NCBI RefSeq assembly: GCF_021353265.1
Contig: NZ_JAJTWU010000011.1
Location: 62,001 to 126,000, forward strand
DNA from: Pelomonas cellulosilytica
GTDB taxonomy: Bacteria > Pseudomonadota > Gammaproteobacteria > Burkholderiales > Burkholderiaceae_C
Length of the DNA stretch: 64,000 nt
Direction of reading: 5' to 3'
Shown: positions 1-8,146 of the stretch, piece after piece
How positions within the stretch are numbered: the first letter of the stretch is position 1
Layout: each line of letters opens with the position of its first letter
Position numbers and translations under genes: made by a program
Notes under the pieces: model-generated
Database searches by the model: none
Told to the model about the DNA's origin: nothing
What the model saw: the letters and a program-made list of their open reading frames with translations, nothing else

Positions 1-6
1 GCTGCA

Positions 7-699
7 TTACTTCTCTTTCTCGGGTTCCGGCGCCTGGTCCCGGGGCTTGTCCTCGGGCTTTTCATCGTCCCAGTGGCCGGCCTTGCGCAGCTGTTCGATA
101 AGGTCTTGGTAAGGCACGCCCAGCGTGACGGCGGTCTTCATCGCGGCCCTGGACTTCTCGTACTCGCCCAGCTCGTAGTAGAGCTTGGCGGCGTTGTACT
201 GCGTCATCGGCACGTCGTCGGCCTTCTGCACGACGTAGTCGAGCTGCACCAGCGCGTCGGCCTTGCGGTCGTAGGTCTTCAAGTAGAGCGCGTAGACCAT
301 GCGCACCAGCAGGTCATCGGGCTTGTAGCGCAGCGCGCGCTCGAAATAGCACTCCGCGGTGAAAGGCAGCAGCATGGGCTGCTGCGTCTTTTCCTTCAGC
401 GTCAGGTTGATCAGCGTCAGCAGCGCGCGCGGATGGTTGGGAAAGGCCCAGAGCGTGTAGTGCAGGTCGGGGCCGAAGTACTGGAAGATCGGCTTGCGCA
501 GCTCCGCCACGTCGTCCGTGAAGTGGTTGCGCTCGACGATGTCGCGCATTTCGGCGGTGGCCGTGCGGTAGTCGAAGGGGCCGTACTTGCCGGCCTGGTA
601 CAGCGAGCCGCAGATGTTGGCCTGCGCGCTCATGCCGGCCAGCAGCAGCGCCGCGACGGCGGCAAAACGGGAGACGACCGAAAACCTGGCAAGAAACAT
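7..699 (-). CDS. Secreted TPR-like protein of unknown function
   Basis: The start is set at 699, where GAGGT lies just upstream and an N-terminal signal peptide follows (Ala/Leu-rich core ending near SAQA, about residue 27). The reading frame extends further upstream but would add a non-signal-like head overlapping the neighbour. About 230 aa. The middle (about 120-200) looks like degenerate tetratricopeptide helices (FERALRYKPDD, AAKLYYELGEYEKS), and the tail is strongly charged (KPEDKPRDQAPEPEKEK). TPR proteins usually mediate protein contacts, and export suggests the periplasm. It is the last gene of the minus-strand exosortase-associated run, 37 bases after the asparagine-synthase-like gene. 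No enzymatic motif is visible, and any role in polysaccharide or PEP-CTERM sorting is inferred from context only. Confidence 0.65.
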   Translation of the reverse strand: MFLARFSVVSRFAAVAALLLAGMSAQANICGSLYQAGKYGPFDYRTATAEMRDIVERNHFTDDVAELRKPIFQYFGPDLHYTLWAFPNHPRALLTLINLTLKEKTQQPMLLPFTAECYFERALRYKPDDLLVRMVYALYLKTYDRKADALVQLDYVVQKADDVPMTQYNAAKLYYELGEYEKSRAAMKTAVTLGVPYQDLIEQLRKAGHWDDEKPEDKPRDQAPEPEKEK

Positions 700-736
700 C
701 GGAGACCTCAGCGTTGACACGGGGCCATGTGGCGCC

Positions 737-2416
737 TTAACGGCGGTCGACCCGGTAGTGCGGCGCATGCGCCCGCAGCCATTGTTCCAGCATCATCAGG
801 ATCCAGACCATTTCGCCGTAGTAGCCGGCGTGCTCCCTGAGCCGCTGCGTCAGCAGGCTCTCGACGAACTCGGTCCGCACGAGGCCGCGGTCGGCGACGC
901 CGCGCAGCGACTCGGCGGCCAGCGCGTTGAGCGCCGCGTCCTTGACGGCCCACGGGCCGAAGGGTAGGCCGAAGCCGTGCTTCTTCTTCGTCAGGATCTC
1001 GTCGGGCAGGAAGCCGCGCAGCGCCTCCTTGAAGAACCAGCGCAGCTTTAGGCCCTTGAGCTTGTAGCTCGTCGGCAGCTTCAGCGAGAAGTCCAGCAGC
1101 CGCGTGTCCAGCAGTGGGAAGCTGACGTCCACCCCGGCCAGCGCGGTCGTGCCGACGACCTTTGGCAGGTCGTTCTCGGCCAGCGTGTAGCGCCAGTCGA
1201 AAGCGAGCATCTGGTTGACGAGGCTGGCGTCATGCGGGCCGGCCGCCCAGGTCGCGCGCTGGTGCTGGCGCGGCGCCTGCGTGTCCACCGCGGCGAGGAA
1301 GCCGGGCGTGAAGACCTCGGCCAGGCCCAGTCGGTCCAGCAGGTTGTAGCTCTGCATGCGGTCGGGCATGGGCACGCGAGCTTGGCGGATGTAGCTGGTG
1401 CCCTTTTTCAGCAGCGGGATGCTGCCGGTGACGGGATTCAGAAACAGCGGATTCAGCACGCCCGAGCGCAGCGGCGACGGCATCTGGCTGTAGACGTGGA
1501 AGACGCGCTCCTTGGCATAGCGCACATTGCCGCCGAAGAGTTCGTCGCCGCCGTCGCCCGCCAGCAGCCGTGTGTAGCCGTCGTCATGCGCCTTGCGGGC
1601 GCAGTAGAACGCAGGCACCGCTGACGAGTTGCCGAACGGCTGGTCGTAATGGGCGGCGACGCCGGGGATGGCCTTCACGAGGTCGGCCGGCGTCACGTAG
1701 TACTCGTGGTGGTCCGCGCCGAAGGCCTTGGCGGCGATGCGCGCGTAGGCCATCTCGTCGTAGCCCTCCGCCTCGAACCCGATGGAGTAGCCGGCCGGCG
1801 CCTGGCCGGTGGTCTCGCGCAGCAGGCCGCAGACGGTGGAGCTGTCGGTGCCGCCGGACAGGAAGCAGGCCGTCTTGCCGTCGCCGGTCAGCCGCTCCTT
1901 CACGGCCGTGCGCAGGATGTCGCGGAACTCGTCGCGCAGCGCGTCGAAGCTGGGACGAGTCTCCTCGCGGAAGCCCGGCGTCCAATAGGGCGCGACCGTC
2001 AGCCGTCCGTTCTCGAACAGCGCGTAATGCGCCGCCGGCAGCCGCAGGATGCCGGCGTAGATGGTGCGCGGCGACGGGATGCAGTGGTGGTACAGGTAGT
2101 CGAAGACGGCCTGGGTGTCGATCTCGGTGATGCCGAGCTGGCGGGCCAGCGTGTCTGCCCGCGTGGCGTAGTGCAGCCGGCCGTCTTTCACGGAGTAGCA
2201 CAAGCTGTGCACGGCAAAGCGGTCGACGGCGAGCCACGTGCCGCCTCCGGGCAGCGCCAGCGCCACGGCGTACTCGCCGCCCACGTCGGCCGCGCAAGTG
2301 GCGCCGCGTGCGGCGTAGGCGTCCTGCCACGCCGCCAGCACGTCGGCGGCGGGGCACCCGAAGCGCGGGGCGCCGGTGGCGAAGGGCTGGTCAGGCGTGG
2401 GGGCGTGGGCTTGCAT
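737..2416 (-). CDS. Asparagine-synthase-like amidotransferase without N-terminal Cys
   Basis: 559 aa. The C-terminal two thirds is an asparagine-synthase domain: the ATP-pyrophosphatase loop is FLSGGTDSSTVCGLL (about 184-198), and further motifs are LLAGDGGDELFGGN and VSFPLLDTRLLDFSLKLP. The N-terminal about 160 aa resembles a shortened class-II glutamine amidotransferase domain, but the protein starts MQAHAP, so the Cys that must follow the initiator Met for glutaminase activity is absent. It could use free ammonia, take it from another subunit, or be a different amide- or AMP-forming enzyme. Such proteins are regular members of exosortase-A and exopolysaccharide loci. It lies 15 bases after the GNAT gene in the same operon. 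The family is certain; the reaction is not. Confidence 0.8.
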   Translation of the reverse strand: MQAHAPTPDQPFATGAPRFGCPAADVLAAWQDAYAARGATCAADVGGEYAVALALPGGGTWLAVDRFAVHSLCYSVKDGRLHYATRADTLARQLGITEIDTQAVFDYLYHHCIPSPRTIYAGILRLPAAHYALFENGRLTVAPYWTPGFREETRPSFDALRDEFRDILRTAVKERLTGDGKTACFLSGGTDSSTVCGLLRETTGQAPAGYSIGFEAEGYDEMAYARIAAKAFGADHHEYYVTPADLVKAIPGVAAHYDQPFGNSSAVPAFYCARKAHDDGYTRLLAGDGGDELFGGNVRYAKERVFHVYSQMPSPLRSGVLNPLFLNPVTGSIPLLKKGTSYIRQARVPMPDRMQSYNLLDRLGLAEVFTPGFLAAVDTQAPRQHQRATWAAGPHDASLVNQMLAFDWRYTLAENDLPKVVGTTALAGVDVSFPLLDTRLLDFSLKLPTSYKLKGLKLRWFFKEALRGFLPDEILTKKKHGFGLPFGPWAVKDAALNALAAESLRGVADRGLVRTEFVESLLTQRLREHAGYYGEMVWILMMLEQWLRAHAPHYRVDRR

Positions 2417-2431
2417 CGCTGGGAATGAGAG

Positions 2432-3544
2432 TCAGGCGGGATTCTCGGCGGCCGGCGCAGCTGGTGCCGGTGCGGTGGCGGGCTTGGGGCGGAGCCGCCG
2501 CCAGGCCCGGCCCAGCGTCTGGCGGGCCAGGCCTGCCAGGCCGCGCGGCGTCAACGGGTCGTAGGCGACGATGCCGAAGCGTTCGCGGCGCTGGCTCATC
2601 CAGGCGGCCTTATAGGCATCGTCGCCGATGAGGTAGTCGATCTCCCGCACGGCGTCCACGTCCAGCGCCTGCTCCATCAGCGCCGCCGTCAGCAGCGTGC
2701 CGGGCGCAAGCGCCTTGTAGGCTTCGTCGTAGGCGAGCTTGTAGATGTCGGCGCGTCCGTTGGCGACGATCCAGATCTGCGCAGCCACGGCCTTGTCGCC
2801 CAGCCAGGCCACGCCCAGCCGCAGCCAGCCGCGCGCCGCGCACAGGCGGATGAGCCCGGGCACGAAGCCGGGGTAGGGCTCGGGGATCTTCCAGCTTTGC
2901 GCGTAGACGCTCTGGTAGGCCGCCAGGCCCGCCTCGAGCCGGTCGCCGCCCTGTACGATCTCCAACCGGCCGCCTTCGGCGGCGAACTTCTTGGCGTTGC
3001 GCTTGATCGTGTTGCGCACCTGGCTGCTGCGGGCCTTCAGGTAGTCGGCCCAGTTCAGGCGCACCGGCTCGTACCAATTGCCGAACGAGAAGAACGCGTG
3101 GACGCTCAGGCCGGCCAGCGCCAACGCCTCGCGCAGCAGCGCGAATTCGCGCGACGCCGGGTCCATCGGCCAGAAGCGAAACACGCCTGCGCCGCGCCCG
3201 TCGCGGCGCAGCGCGCGGGACAGTGGCAGCAGGTCTCGCGCCTGCACGTCGTCGGCGAACGCGGGGCTGTAGATGGCCGTGTAGAAGTTGGCCAGCGCAC
3301 AGACCTCGCTGCCCGTGGCCAGCGTCGGCACCACGGCCAGCACGCCGGCGGCGCCGCGCAGCACCCACAGGCGCGGCTGGCCGGCGGCCTTGTTGTCCGC
3401 GTAGACGTGGGTGACCAGATTGCGGAACCAGTCGGCGCCGAACTCGATGTGCCGCGTCTCGGCCCGCGCCATCAGCGCCAGCGCATCGGCCGGCAACTGA
3501 TCGATGTCGGTGAAGGACGTGACGCTCGGGATGGTGTCGTTCAT
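2432..3544 (-). CDS. GNAT-family (FemAB/CelD-like) acyltransferase
   Basis: 370 aa from the ATG at 3544, which follows the glycosyltransferase stop by seven bases; an upstream in-frame ATG would overlap that gene. The sequence has the two-lobed Acetyltransf_6 layout. The N-lobe includes the conserved RSSQVRNTIKRNAKKFA stretch (about residue 145), and the C-lobe contains LAYDEAYKALAPGTLLTAALMEQAL, typical of FemAB/CelD-like proteins that transfer acyl or aminoacyl groups to polysaccharide or peptidoglycan precursors. A FemAB-like protein is a recurrent component of exosortase-A loci, which fits the position. Likely cytoplasmic; no signal or membrane segment is seen. Substrate unknown. Confidence 0.75.
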   Translation of the reverse strand: MNDTIPSVTSFTDIDQLPADALALMARAETRHIEFGADWFRNLVTHVYADNKAAGQPRLWVLRGAAGVLAVVPTLATGSEVCALANFYTAIYSPAFADDVQARDLLPLSRALRRDGRGAGVFRFWPMDPASREFALLREALALAGLSVHAFFSFGNWYEPVRLNWADYLKARSSQVRNTIKRNAKKFAAEGGRLEIVQGGDRLEAGLAAYQSVYAQSWKIPEPYPGFVPGLIRLCAARGWLRLGVAWLGDKAVAAQIWIVANGRADIYKLAYDEAYKALAPGTLLTAALMEQALDVDAVREIDYLIGDDAYKAAWMSQRRERFGIVAYDPLTPRGLAGLARQTLGRAWRRLRPKPATAPAPAAPAAENPA

Positions 3545-3551
3545 GGGCGGC

Positions 3552-4478
3552 TCAGCGGGACAGCCAGCGCGCACGCGCGTAGTTCAGCCACACCCGCGGC
3601 GCGAGCGGCTCGTGGCCCAGCGCGATGCGGTAGAAGTCCAGCGCCGTCTCGCGCGAGCCGCCGGCCAGGTGCGCGTCGGCGAAGTTGCGCGCCGAGCGCG
3701 CCAGGCGCTGGCGCATCGTCGCCTCGGGAAGCCGCCGGCCGTCCGGGTTCTGCAGGCCCCAGCGGCGGTAGGCGCCGTCGAGGATGCGGTACTCGAAGTT
3801 CGTCGGGTTGACGGTGCGCGTGATGTTCTCGGTGTGCAGCCGATACAGCGCCAGCGACTCCGAGACGCCCTCCCATGGCGCCTCGTGCGCGAGCTTGAGC
3901 CACAGGTCGTAGTCCTGGCCCTTGCGCAGGCTGGGGTCGAAACCGCCGACCTTCTGCAGCAGGTCCTTGCGGGCCAGCACGGTGGAGGTCCAGACCTCGC
4001 AGTCCAGCAGCAGGTCGATGTAGAGCCAGCCGCTGCGCGCCGGTGCCGTGTCGCGCGCCTGGCAGGCGGCCAGGTGAGGCGCGGCGTCGGGGAAGGCCCC
4101 CGTTGCATCGGGCTCCCACAGCGAGAAGCGCGAGTACACCAGCGGCGCGCCGGCCTGCACGCGTTCCCACTGGCGGGCCAGCTTTTGCGGGTGCCAGTAG
4201 TCGTCGGCATCCAGGAAGGCCACATGATCGGCGCGGGCCGCCTCGATGCCGCGATTGCGCGCGACGGCCGAGCCCTGGTTGGCCTGTTCGATGAGGCGCA
4301 CGCGGTCGCCGAAGGCGCGCACGCGGGCAACCGTGTCGTCGCGCGAACCGTCGTCCACGACGATGACCTCGATGGCCGGGCCGGTCTGCGCCAGTGCCGA
4401 AGCCAGCGCTTCGTCGATGAAGCGCGCGCTGTTGTAGGCCGGCACGATGACCGATATCTGGGGGGCGGCGTCGGCCAT
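3552..4478 (-). CDS. Family 2 glycosyltransferase
   Basis: About 308 aa with a GT-A fold: N-terminal ISVIVPAYNSARFIDEALAS, then EVIVVDDGSRDDT, ARNRGIEAARADHVAFLDADD (nucleotide-sugar and metal-binding DxD) and QDYDLWLKLA in the acceptor half. It transfers a sugar from an NDP-sugar to an exopolysaccharide or lipid-linked acceptor at the inner face of the membrane. Two starts are possible, 4493 and 4478. The second is preferred because GGAG sits nine bases before it and it falls one base after the stop of the upstream hydrolase gene. Expected in an exosortase/polysaccharide locus. Donor and acceptor cannot be read from the sequence. Confidence 0.85.
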   Translation of the reverse strand: MADAAPQISVIVPAYNSARFIDEALASALAQTGPAIEVIVVDDGSRDDTVARVRAFGDRVRLIEQANQGSAVARNRGIEAARADHVAFLDADDYWHPQKLARQWERVQAGAPLVYSRFSLWEPDATGAFPDAAPHLAACQARDTAPARSGWLYIDLLLDCEVWTSTVLARKDLLQKVGGFDPSLRKGQDYDLWLKLAHEAPWEGVSESLALYRLHTENITRTVNPTNFEYRILDGAYRRWGLQNPDGRRLPEATMRQRLARSARNFADAHLAGGSRETALDFYRIALGHEPLAPRVWLNYARARWLSR

Positions 4479-4479
4479 G

Positions 4480-5358
4480 TTAGAGGTCTCCATGGGGCTG
4501 CGTCGCGAGCGTGCTCAGCCAGTCGGCCGTGGCGGCCTCGACCGCCTGCTGGTGGGCGAGCGTCGAGAAGGTGTGGTCGGCGTCCGGCAGGTCCAGTCGC
4601 TGCACGCGTGGCGCCGTCAGCAGGCCCTGCCACGCCGGGGCCTGGCGGGTGTAGTCGATGAACTCCTGGGCCGTGTAGTCTTCGCCGCTGAGGATGAGCA
4701 GCGTGGCGCCGGTGTGGGCCTGCAGGCCGGCGGCCATGCGCTCCTGGAAGCTGCGGTTGTCAGCCGCTCGACCGGCGCCACGCGCCAGACGCAGGTTGCC
4801 GGCCAGCGTGCGCAGCGCGGTCAGCCCCACGCCGCCGCGCAGGAGCTTCAACCAGAACTCCGGCTGGCGCAGCCGGCGACCATAGTAGTGCTTGACATGG
4901 GTCTGCGCCAGCGTGGCGGCCGAGCGGGCCCAGGGATTCAGCAGGGCCATGCCGGCCACGCGGGCGTCGCGGGTGGACTCCACGTAAAGCAGCGCGGCCG
5001 AGGCGGCATCGCACAGGCCCCACAGCACGACGCGCCGCAGCGCCGGGCACGCGGCCAGCAGCGCGTCAATGGCTGCAGCGATGTCGGCCTGCACCGCGAG
5101 GAAGTCGCGCTGTTCATCGACCCGGCCCGGGCTGTCGCCCATGCTGCGGTAGTCGAAGCGCAGCGCGGTAAAGCCCTGGCTGGCCAGGTGGCGGGCGAGC
5201 AACGTGAACTGGCGGTGGCTGCCGGCGCGGTACTGTGGTCCGCCCACGACGATCAGCACGCCCACGTCGGCCGGTGCGCCCTCGGGCTCGGCCAGGATGC
5301 CCACCAGCCGCTGGCCCTCGCAGTCGATGCACAGCACCGATTCTCGTGAGGCGCTCAT
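4480..5358 (-). CDS. Exosortase-A-associated alpha/beta hydrolase 1
   Basis: 292 aa alpha/beta-hydrolase-like protein. Visible landmarks are VGVLIVVGGPQYRAGSHRQF near residue 35 (oxyanion-side strand), ALRFDYRSMGDSPG (about 68-80), VVLWGLCDAASAALLY (nucleophile elbow region, G-x-C-x-A rather than G-x-S-x-G) and a C-terminal DADHTFS containing the putative catalytic His. The Cys at the nucleophile position is notable. It matches the family described as exosortase A system-associated hydrolase 1, which occurs paired with hydrolase 2. Its start overlaps the end of the hydrolase 2 gene by 4 bases (ATGA), so the two are translationally coupled. Substrate unknown. Confidence 0.85.
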   Translation of the reverse strand: MSASRESVLCIDCEGQRLVGILAEPEGAPADVGVLIVVGGPQYRAGSHRQFTLLARHLASQGFTALRFDYRSMGDSPGRVDEQRDFLAVQADIAAAIDALLAACPALRRVVLWGLCDAASAALLYVESTRDARVAGMALLNPWARSAATLAQTHVKHYYGRRLRQPEFWLKLLRGGVGLTALRTLAGNLRLARGAGRAADNRSFQERMAAGLQAHTGATLLILSGEDYTAQEFIDYTRQAPAWQGLLTAPRVQRLDLPDADHTFSTLAHQQAVEAATADWLSTLATQPHGDL

Positions 5359-6161
5359 GCCAGCGCCTCTACAGTTCGGGCGATCAGCGCCGGCGCCAGT
5401 TCGATCTCAGTCGTGGACCAGAAGCTCGGGCCCTGCACGCCCTGGGCGCGCACCGTCCAGCCGGCGTCCTGCCAGGCCTTGACGGCCTGCTCGCCGGCGG
5501 GCGTCAGCGTGGCGTCCTCGCGGGTGCCGAGCTCCATCCATTCGACTCGGCCCGGCACGCCGGCGGGGGCCAGCCGGGCGGCTTCCAGCCCCGAGGCCAG
5601 CGCCGCGCCGAGCGTGTAGCCGGCCACCTCGACGCTGCGGCCGGAGGCCAACTCGGCCTTCATCTGCTCCATCAGGCCCTTGCTGGCGCCGCCGGCCATC
5701 TCGGCGGCGAGCTTCAGGCGCAGGAACTGCTGCAGCGCCAGCTTGCCGCTGCCCATCGGCTGCCAGAACAGGTGGTTGACCGGCCGGCCCCAGTCGCCGA
5801 CAGCCAGCAGCGCGCCGGCACGCAGGCCCCATAGCCACAGCGGCGCCTCGCCGGGGGCCCGACGGTCCAGTTCGGCCAGCGCCAGCCGCACGTCGTCCTG
5901 CCAGTCGGCCCAGCGGGCCGCGCCGAAGTCGGCCGACGAATCGCCGCAGCCGCGCAGGTCGATCTGCAGCACCGCGTGACCCGCCTCGGCGAGCGCCCGG
6001 CAGGCGAGGGCGGCCATGCGGCGTGACTTGTTCATCTCCTCCGCGAACGGGTGCAGGTAGAGCAGCTTGCTGCGCGGACTGCCGGCCGGTGCGTGGAAGA
6101 GGCACAGCCGCTGCTCGCCTTCCGCGGCGGGCAGGAAGAAGACGTCGGCGTCGAGGGTCAC
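5355..6161 (-). CDS. Exosortase-A-associated alpha/beta hydrolase 2
   Basis: 268 aa. N-terminal ADVFFLPAAEGEQRLCLFHAP, then LLYLHPFAEEMNKSRRM (about 35-50) and AVLQIDLRGCGDSSADF (about 65-80), the usual landmarks of exosortase A system-associated hydrolase 2; LWLWGLRAGALLA is the nucleophile-elbow region, with no classical G-x-S-x-G. Like hydrolase 1 it may be a divergent thioesterase or acyltransferase acting with the neighbouring acyl carrier protein; that is inference. The start ATG overlaps the ACP stop (ATGA), giving ACP, hydrolase 2, hydrolase 1 as one coupled block. Confidence 0.85.
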   Translation of the reverse strand: MTLDADVFFLPAAEGEQRLCLFHAPAGSPRSKLLYLHPFAEEMNKSRRMAALACRALAEAGHAVLQIDLRGCGDSSADFGAARWADWQDDVRLALAELDRRAPGEAPLWLWGLRAGALLAVGDWGRPVNHLFWQPMGSGKLALQQFLRLKLAAEMAGGASKGLMEQMKAELASGRSVEVAGYTLGAALASGLEAARLAPAGVPGRVEWMELGTREDATLTPAGEQAVKAWQDAGWTVRAQGVQGPSFWSTTEIELAPALIARTVEALA

Positions 6162-6415
6162 CCCAGGCGGGCCGCGACGAAGTCGGCCAGCGAACCCACG
6201 GTGGCGAAGGTGTCGCCATCGATGTCGTCATCGTCGACGGTGAGGCCCAGCTGCTCCTCCAGGGCGGTGATGAGGCTGACGACGGCCATCGAGTCCAGCT
6301 CGGGCACGGCGCCGAGCAGCGCGGTGTCGCGGGTGAAGGTCTGGGCGCGGCCGTTCAGGCTCAGCACGTCGTCGAGAAGCCTCAGCACGTGGCTGAGTAC
6401 CTGGGCTTGGTCCAT
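6158..6415 (-). CDS. Acyl carrier protein, exosortase-A locus
   Basis: 85 aa four-helix acyl carrier protein. The phosphopantetheine attachment Ser is in ELDSMAVVSL (about residue 38), and the acidic helix LEEQLGLTVDDDDIDGDTF follows. The start at 6415 is chosen because upstream codons of the frame run into the promoter region shared with the divergent ligase gene. It is the first gene of the seven-gene minus-strand unit. With the divergent AMP-forming ligase (6550-8139) it forms a plausible loading pair: the ligase activates a carboxylic acid and loads it on this carrier, and the hydrolases or decarboxylase process it. That pathway order is inferred. Confidence 0.85.
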   Translation of the reverse strand: MDQAQVLSHVLRLLDDVLSLNGRAQTFTRDTALLGAVPELDSMAVVSLITALEEQLGLTVDDDDIDGDTFATVGSLADFVAARLG

Positions 6416-6485
6416 GGATGTGGCGTAAAAAATGCAGCCGCGCAGTTTAGCGGGCTGGCCCCTCGGCTCCGGGGGCGGGCACCCC

Positions 6486-6513
6486 TTGCACCTGGGGGCG
6501 CGTGAGATACTTT
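6486..6513 (+). promoter_or_regulatory. Candidate sigma-70 promoter for acyl-CoA ligase
   Basis: TTGCAC (6486-6491) and TACTTT (6508-6513) are separated by 16 bases, about 37 bases before the ligase start at 6550. The region 6416-6549 is the only sizeable gap between the two divergent halves of the exosortase-associated locus, so promoters in both directions should lie here. Assigned by eye; the -10 match is moderate. Confidence 0.35.
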
Positions 6514-6549
6514 TTTCACTCTTGCGCCCCCTTTCGACATCGCCGTTCC

Positions 6550-8139
6550 ATGCCCGAATCAACCCTGCTGAACGAGTTGGTGGCCATTGCCGCCGAGCGC
6601 GCGCCCGACGCCCCGGCCCTGACCTATGGCGGGTCGACGCTCGGTTATGGCGCTTTGGATACCGCCGTGCGCGGTTTTGCCAGCGGCCTGATGGCGCTGG
6701 GGCTGGCGCGGGGCGAGCGTGTTGCGATTTACCTCGAGAAGCGCTTCGAGACCGTCGTCGCCAGTTTCGGCGCGCCAGCGGCCGGTGGCGTGTTCGTGCC
6801 GTTGAACCCGCTGCTCAAGGCGGAGCAGGTGGGCTTCATCCTGCGCGACTGCGACGTGCGCGTGCTGGTCACGTCGCCCGAGCGGCTGGCCCAGCTGGGT
6901 GACGTGCTGACGCAGTGCCCGTCGCTGCGCCATATCGTGCTGACGAGCGGTGCTGGCTCGGCGCCGGTGCCCGTGCATGACTGGGCCGAGCTGCTAGCGG
7001 CGCCCGTGCGGGCGGGCCATCGCGTCATCGACACCGACGTCGCGGCCATCCTCTACACGTCCGGCTCCACGGGCCGGCCCAAGGGCGTCGTGCTGTCTCA
7101 CCGCAACATGGTGGCCGGCGGCAAGAGCGTGGCCAGCTACCTGGAGAACCGCGCCAGTGACACGCTGCTGGCGGCGCTGCCGCTGTCCTTCGATGCCGGT
7201 TTCAGCCAGCTGACGACCGGCTTCCACAGCGGTGCCCGCGTCGTGCTGCTGAACTACCTGCTGCCGCGCGATGTACTGAAGGCCATGGAGCGCGAGAAGG
7301 TGACGGGCCTGACGGCCGTGCCGCCGCTCTACATCCAGCTGACGCAGCTGGAGTGGCCTGCCGCCATCGACCAGCACATGCGCTACTTCGCCAACACCGG
7401 CGGCCGCATGCCGCGGGCGACGCTGGACCTGCTGCGCGCCAAGGTGCCATCAGCGAAGCCCTTCCTGATGTACGGCCTGACCGAGGCCTTCCGCTCGACC
7501 TATCTGCCGCCCGAGGAGGTGGACCGCCGGCCCGACTCGATCGGCAAGGCCATCCCGAACGCCGAGATCCTCGTGCTGCGCGAGGACGGCTCGGAATGCG
7601 CGCCCGACGAGCCGGGCGAGCTGGTGCATCGCGGCGCCCTCGTCGGCATGGGCTACTGGAACGACCCGGAGAAGACGGCCGAGCGCTACAAGCCGCTGCC
7701 CGTCGGCGTGGGCGGCCGCGAGGGCGGGCTGCAACTGCCCGAGTTCGCGGTGTTCTCGGGCGACACGGTGCGGCGCGATGCCGAGGGTTTCCTGTACTTC
7801 GTCGGCCGCCGTGACGAGATGATGAAGACCTCGGGCTACCGCGTGAGCCCCACCGAGGTCGAAGAGGTCCTCTACGCGACCGGCCTCGTCGGTGAATGCG
7901 TGGCCTTCGGCGTGGACCACGACACGCTGGGCCAGGCCATTCAGGTCATCGCGACGCCGCCCGAGGGCGACGCTGCGCTGGACATCGCAGCACTGATGGC
8001 TGCCTGTAAGGCCCGCATGCCGGCCTACATGGTGCCGCACGGCATCGACGCCCGCAGCGGCCCGCTGCCACGCAATCCCAACGGCAAGATCGACCGCAAG
8101 ACTCTGTCGACCGACTGGGCCGAACGCCATCCCGCCTGA
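6550..8139 (+). CDS. Acyl-CoA ligase (AMP-forming), exosortase-A associated
   Basis: 529 aa member of the ANL adenylate-forming superfamily. The AMP/ATP motif ILYTSGSTGRPKGVVLSH is near residue 175, MYGLTEAFRSTYLP near 310, the hinge region GRRDEMMKTSGYRVSPTEVEE near 420, and the C-terminal catalytic Lys is in NPNGKIDRKTL. It activates a carboxylic acid as acyl-AMP and passes it to CoA or to the phosphopantetheine of an ACP; the ACP gene is divergently transcribed 134 bases away. It corresponds to the exosortase A system-associated acyl-CoA ligase family. The start is ATG 6550; an earlier in-frame codon would lie in the promoter. It is followed after seven bases by the PLP decarboxylase. Confidence 0.9.
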   Translation: MPESTLLNELVAIAAERAPDAPALTYGGSTLGYGALDTAVRGFASGLMALGLARGERVAIYLEKRFETVVASFGAPAAGGVFVPLNPLLKAEQVGFILRDCDVRVLVTSPERLAQLGDVLTQCPSLRHIVLTSGAGSAPVPVHDWAELLAAPVRAGHRVIDTDVAAILYTSGSTGRPKGVVLSHRNMVAGGKSVASYLENRASDTLLAALPLSFDAGFSQLTTGFHSGARVVLLNYLLPRDVLKAMEREKVTGLTAVPPLYIQLTQLEWPAAIDQHMRYFANTGGRMPRATLDLLRAKVPSAKPFLMYGLTEAFRSTYLPPEEVDRRPDSIGKAIPNAEILVLREDGSECAPDEPGELVHRGALVGMGYWNDPEKTAERYKPLPVGVGGREGGLQLPEFAVFSGDTVRRDAEGFLYFVGRRDEMMKTSGYRVSPTEVEEVLYATGLVGECVAFGVDHDTLGQAIQVIATPPEGDAALDIAALMAACKARMPAYMVPHGIDARSGPLPRNPNGKIDRKTLSTDWAERHPA

Positions 8140-8146
8140 TCTCTGC

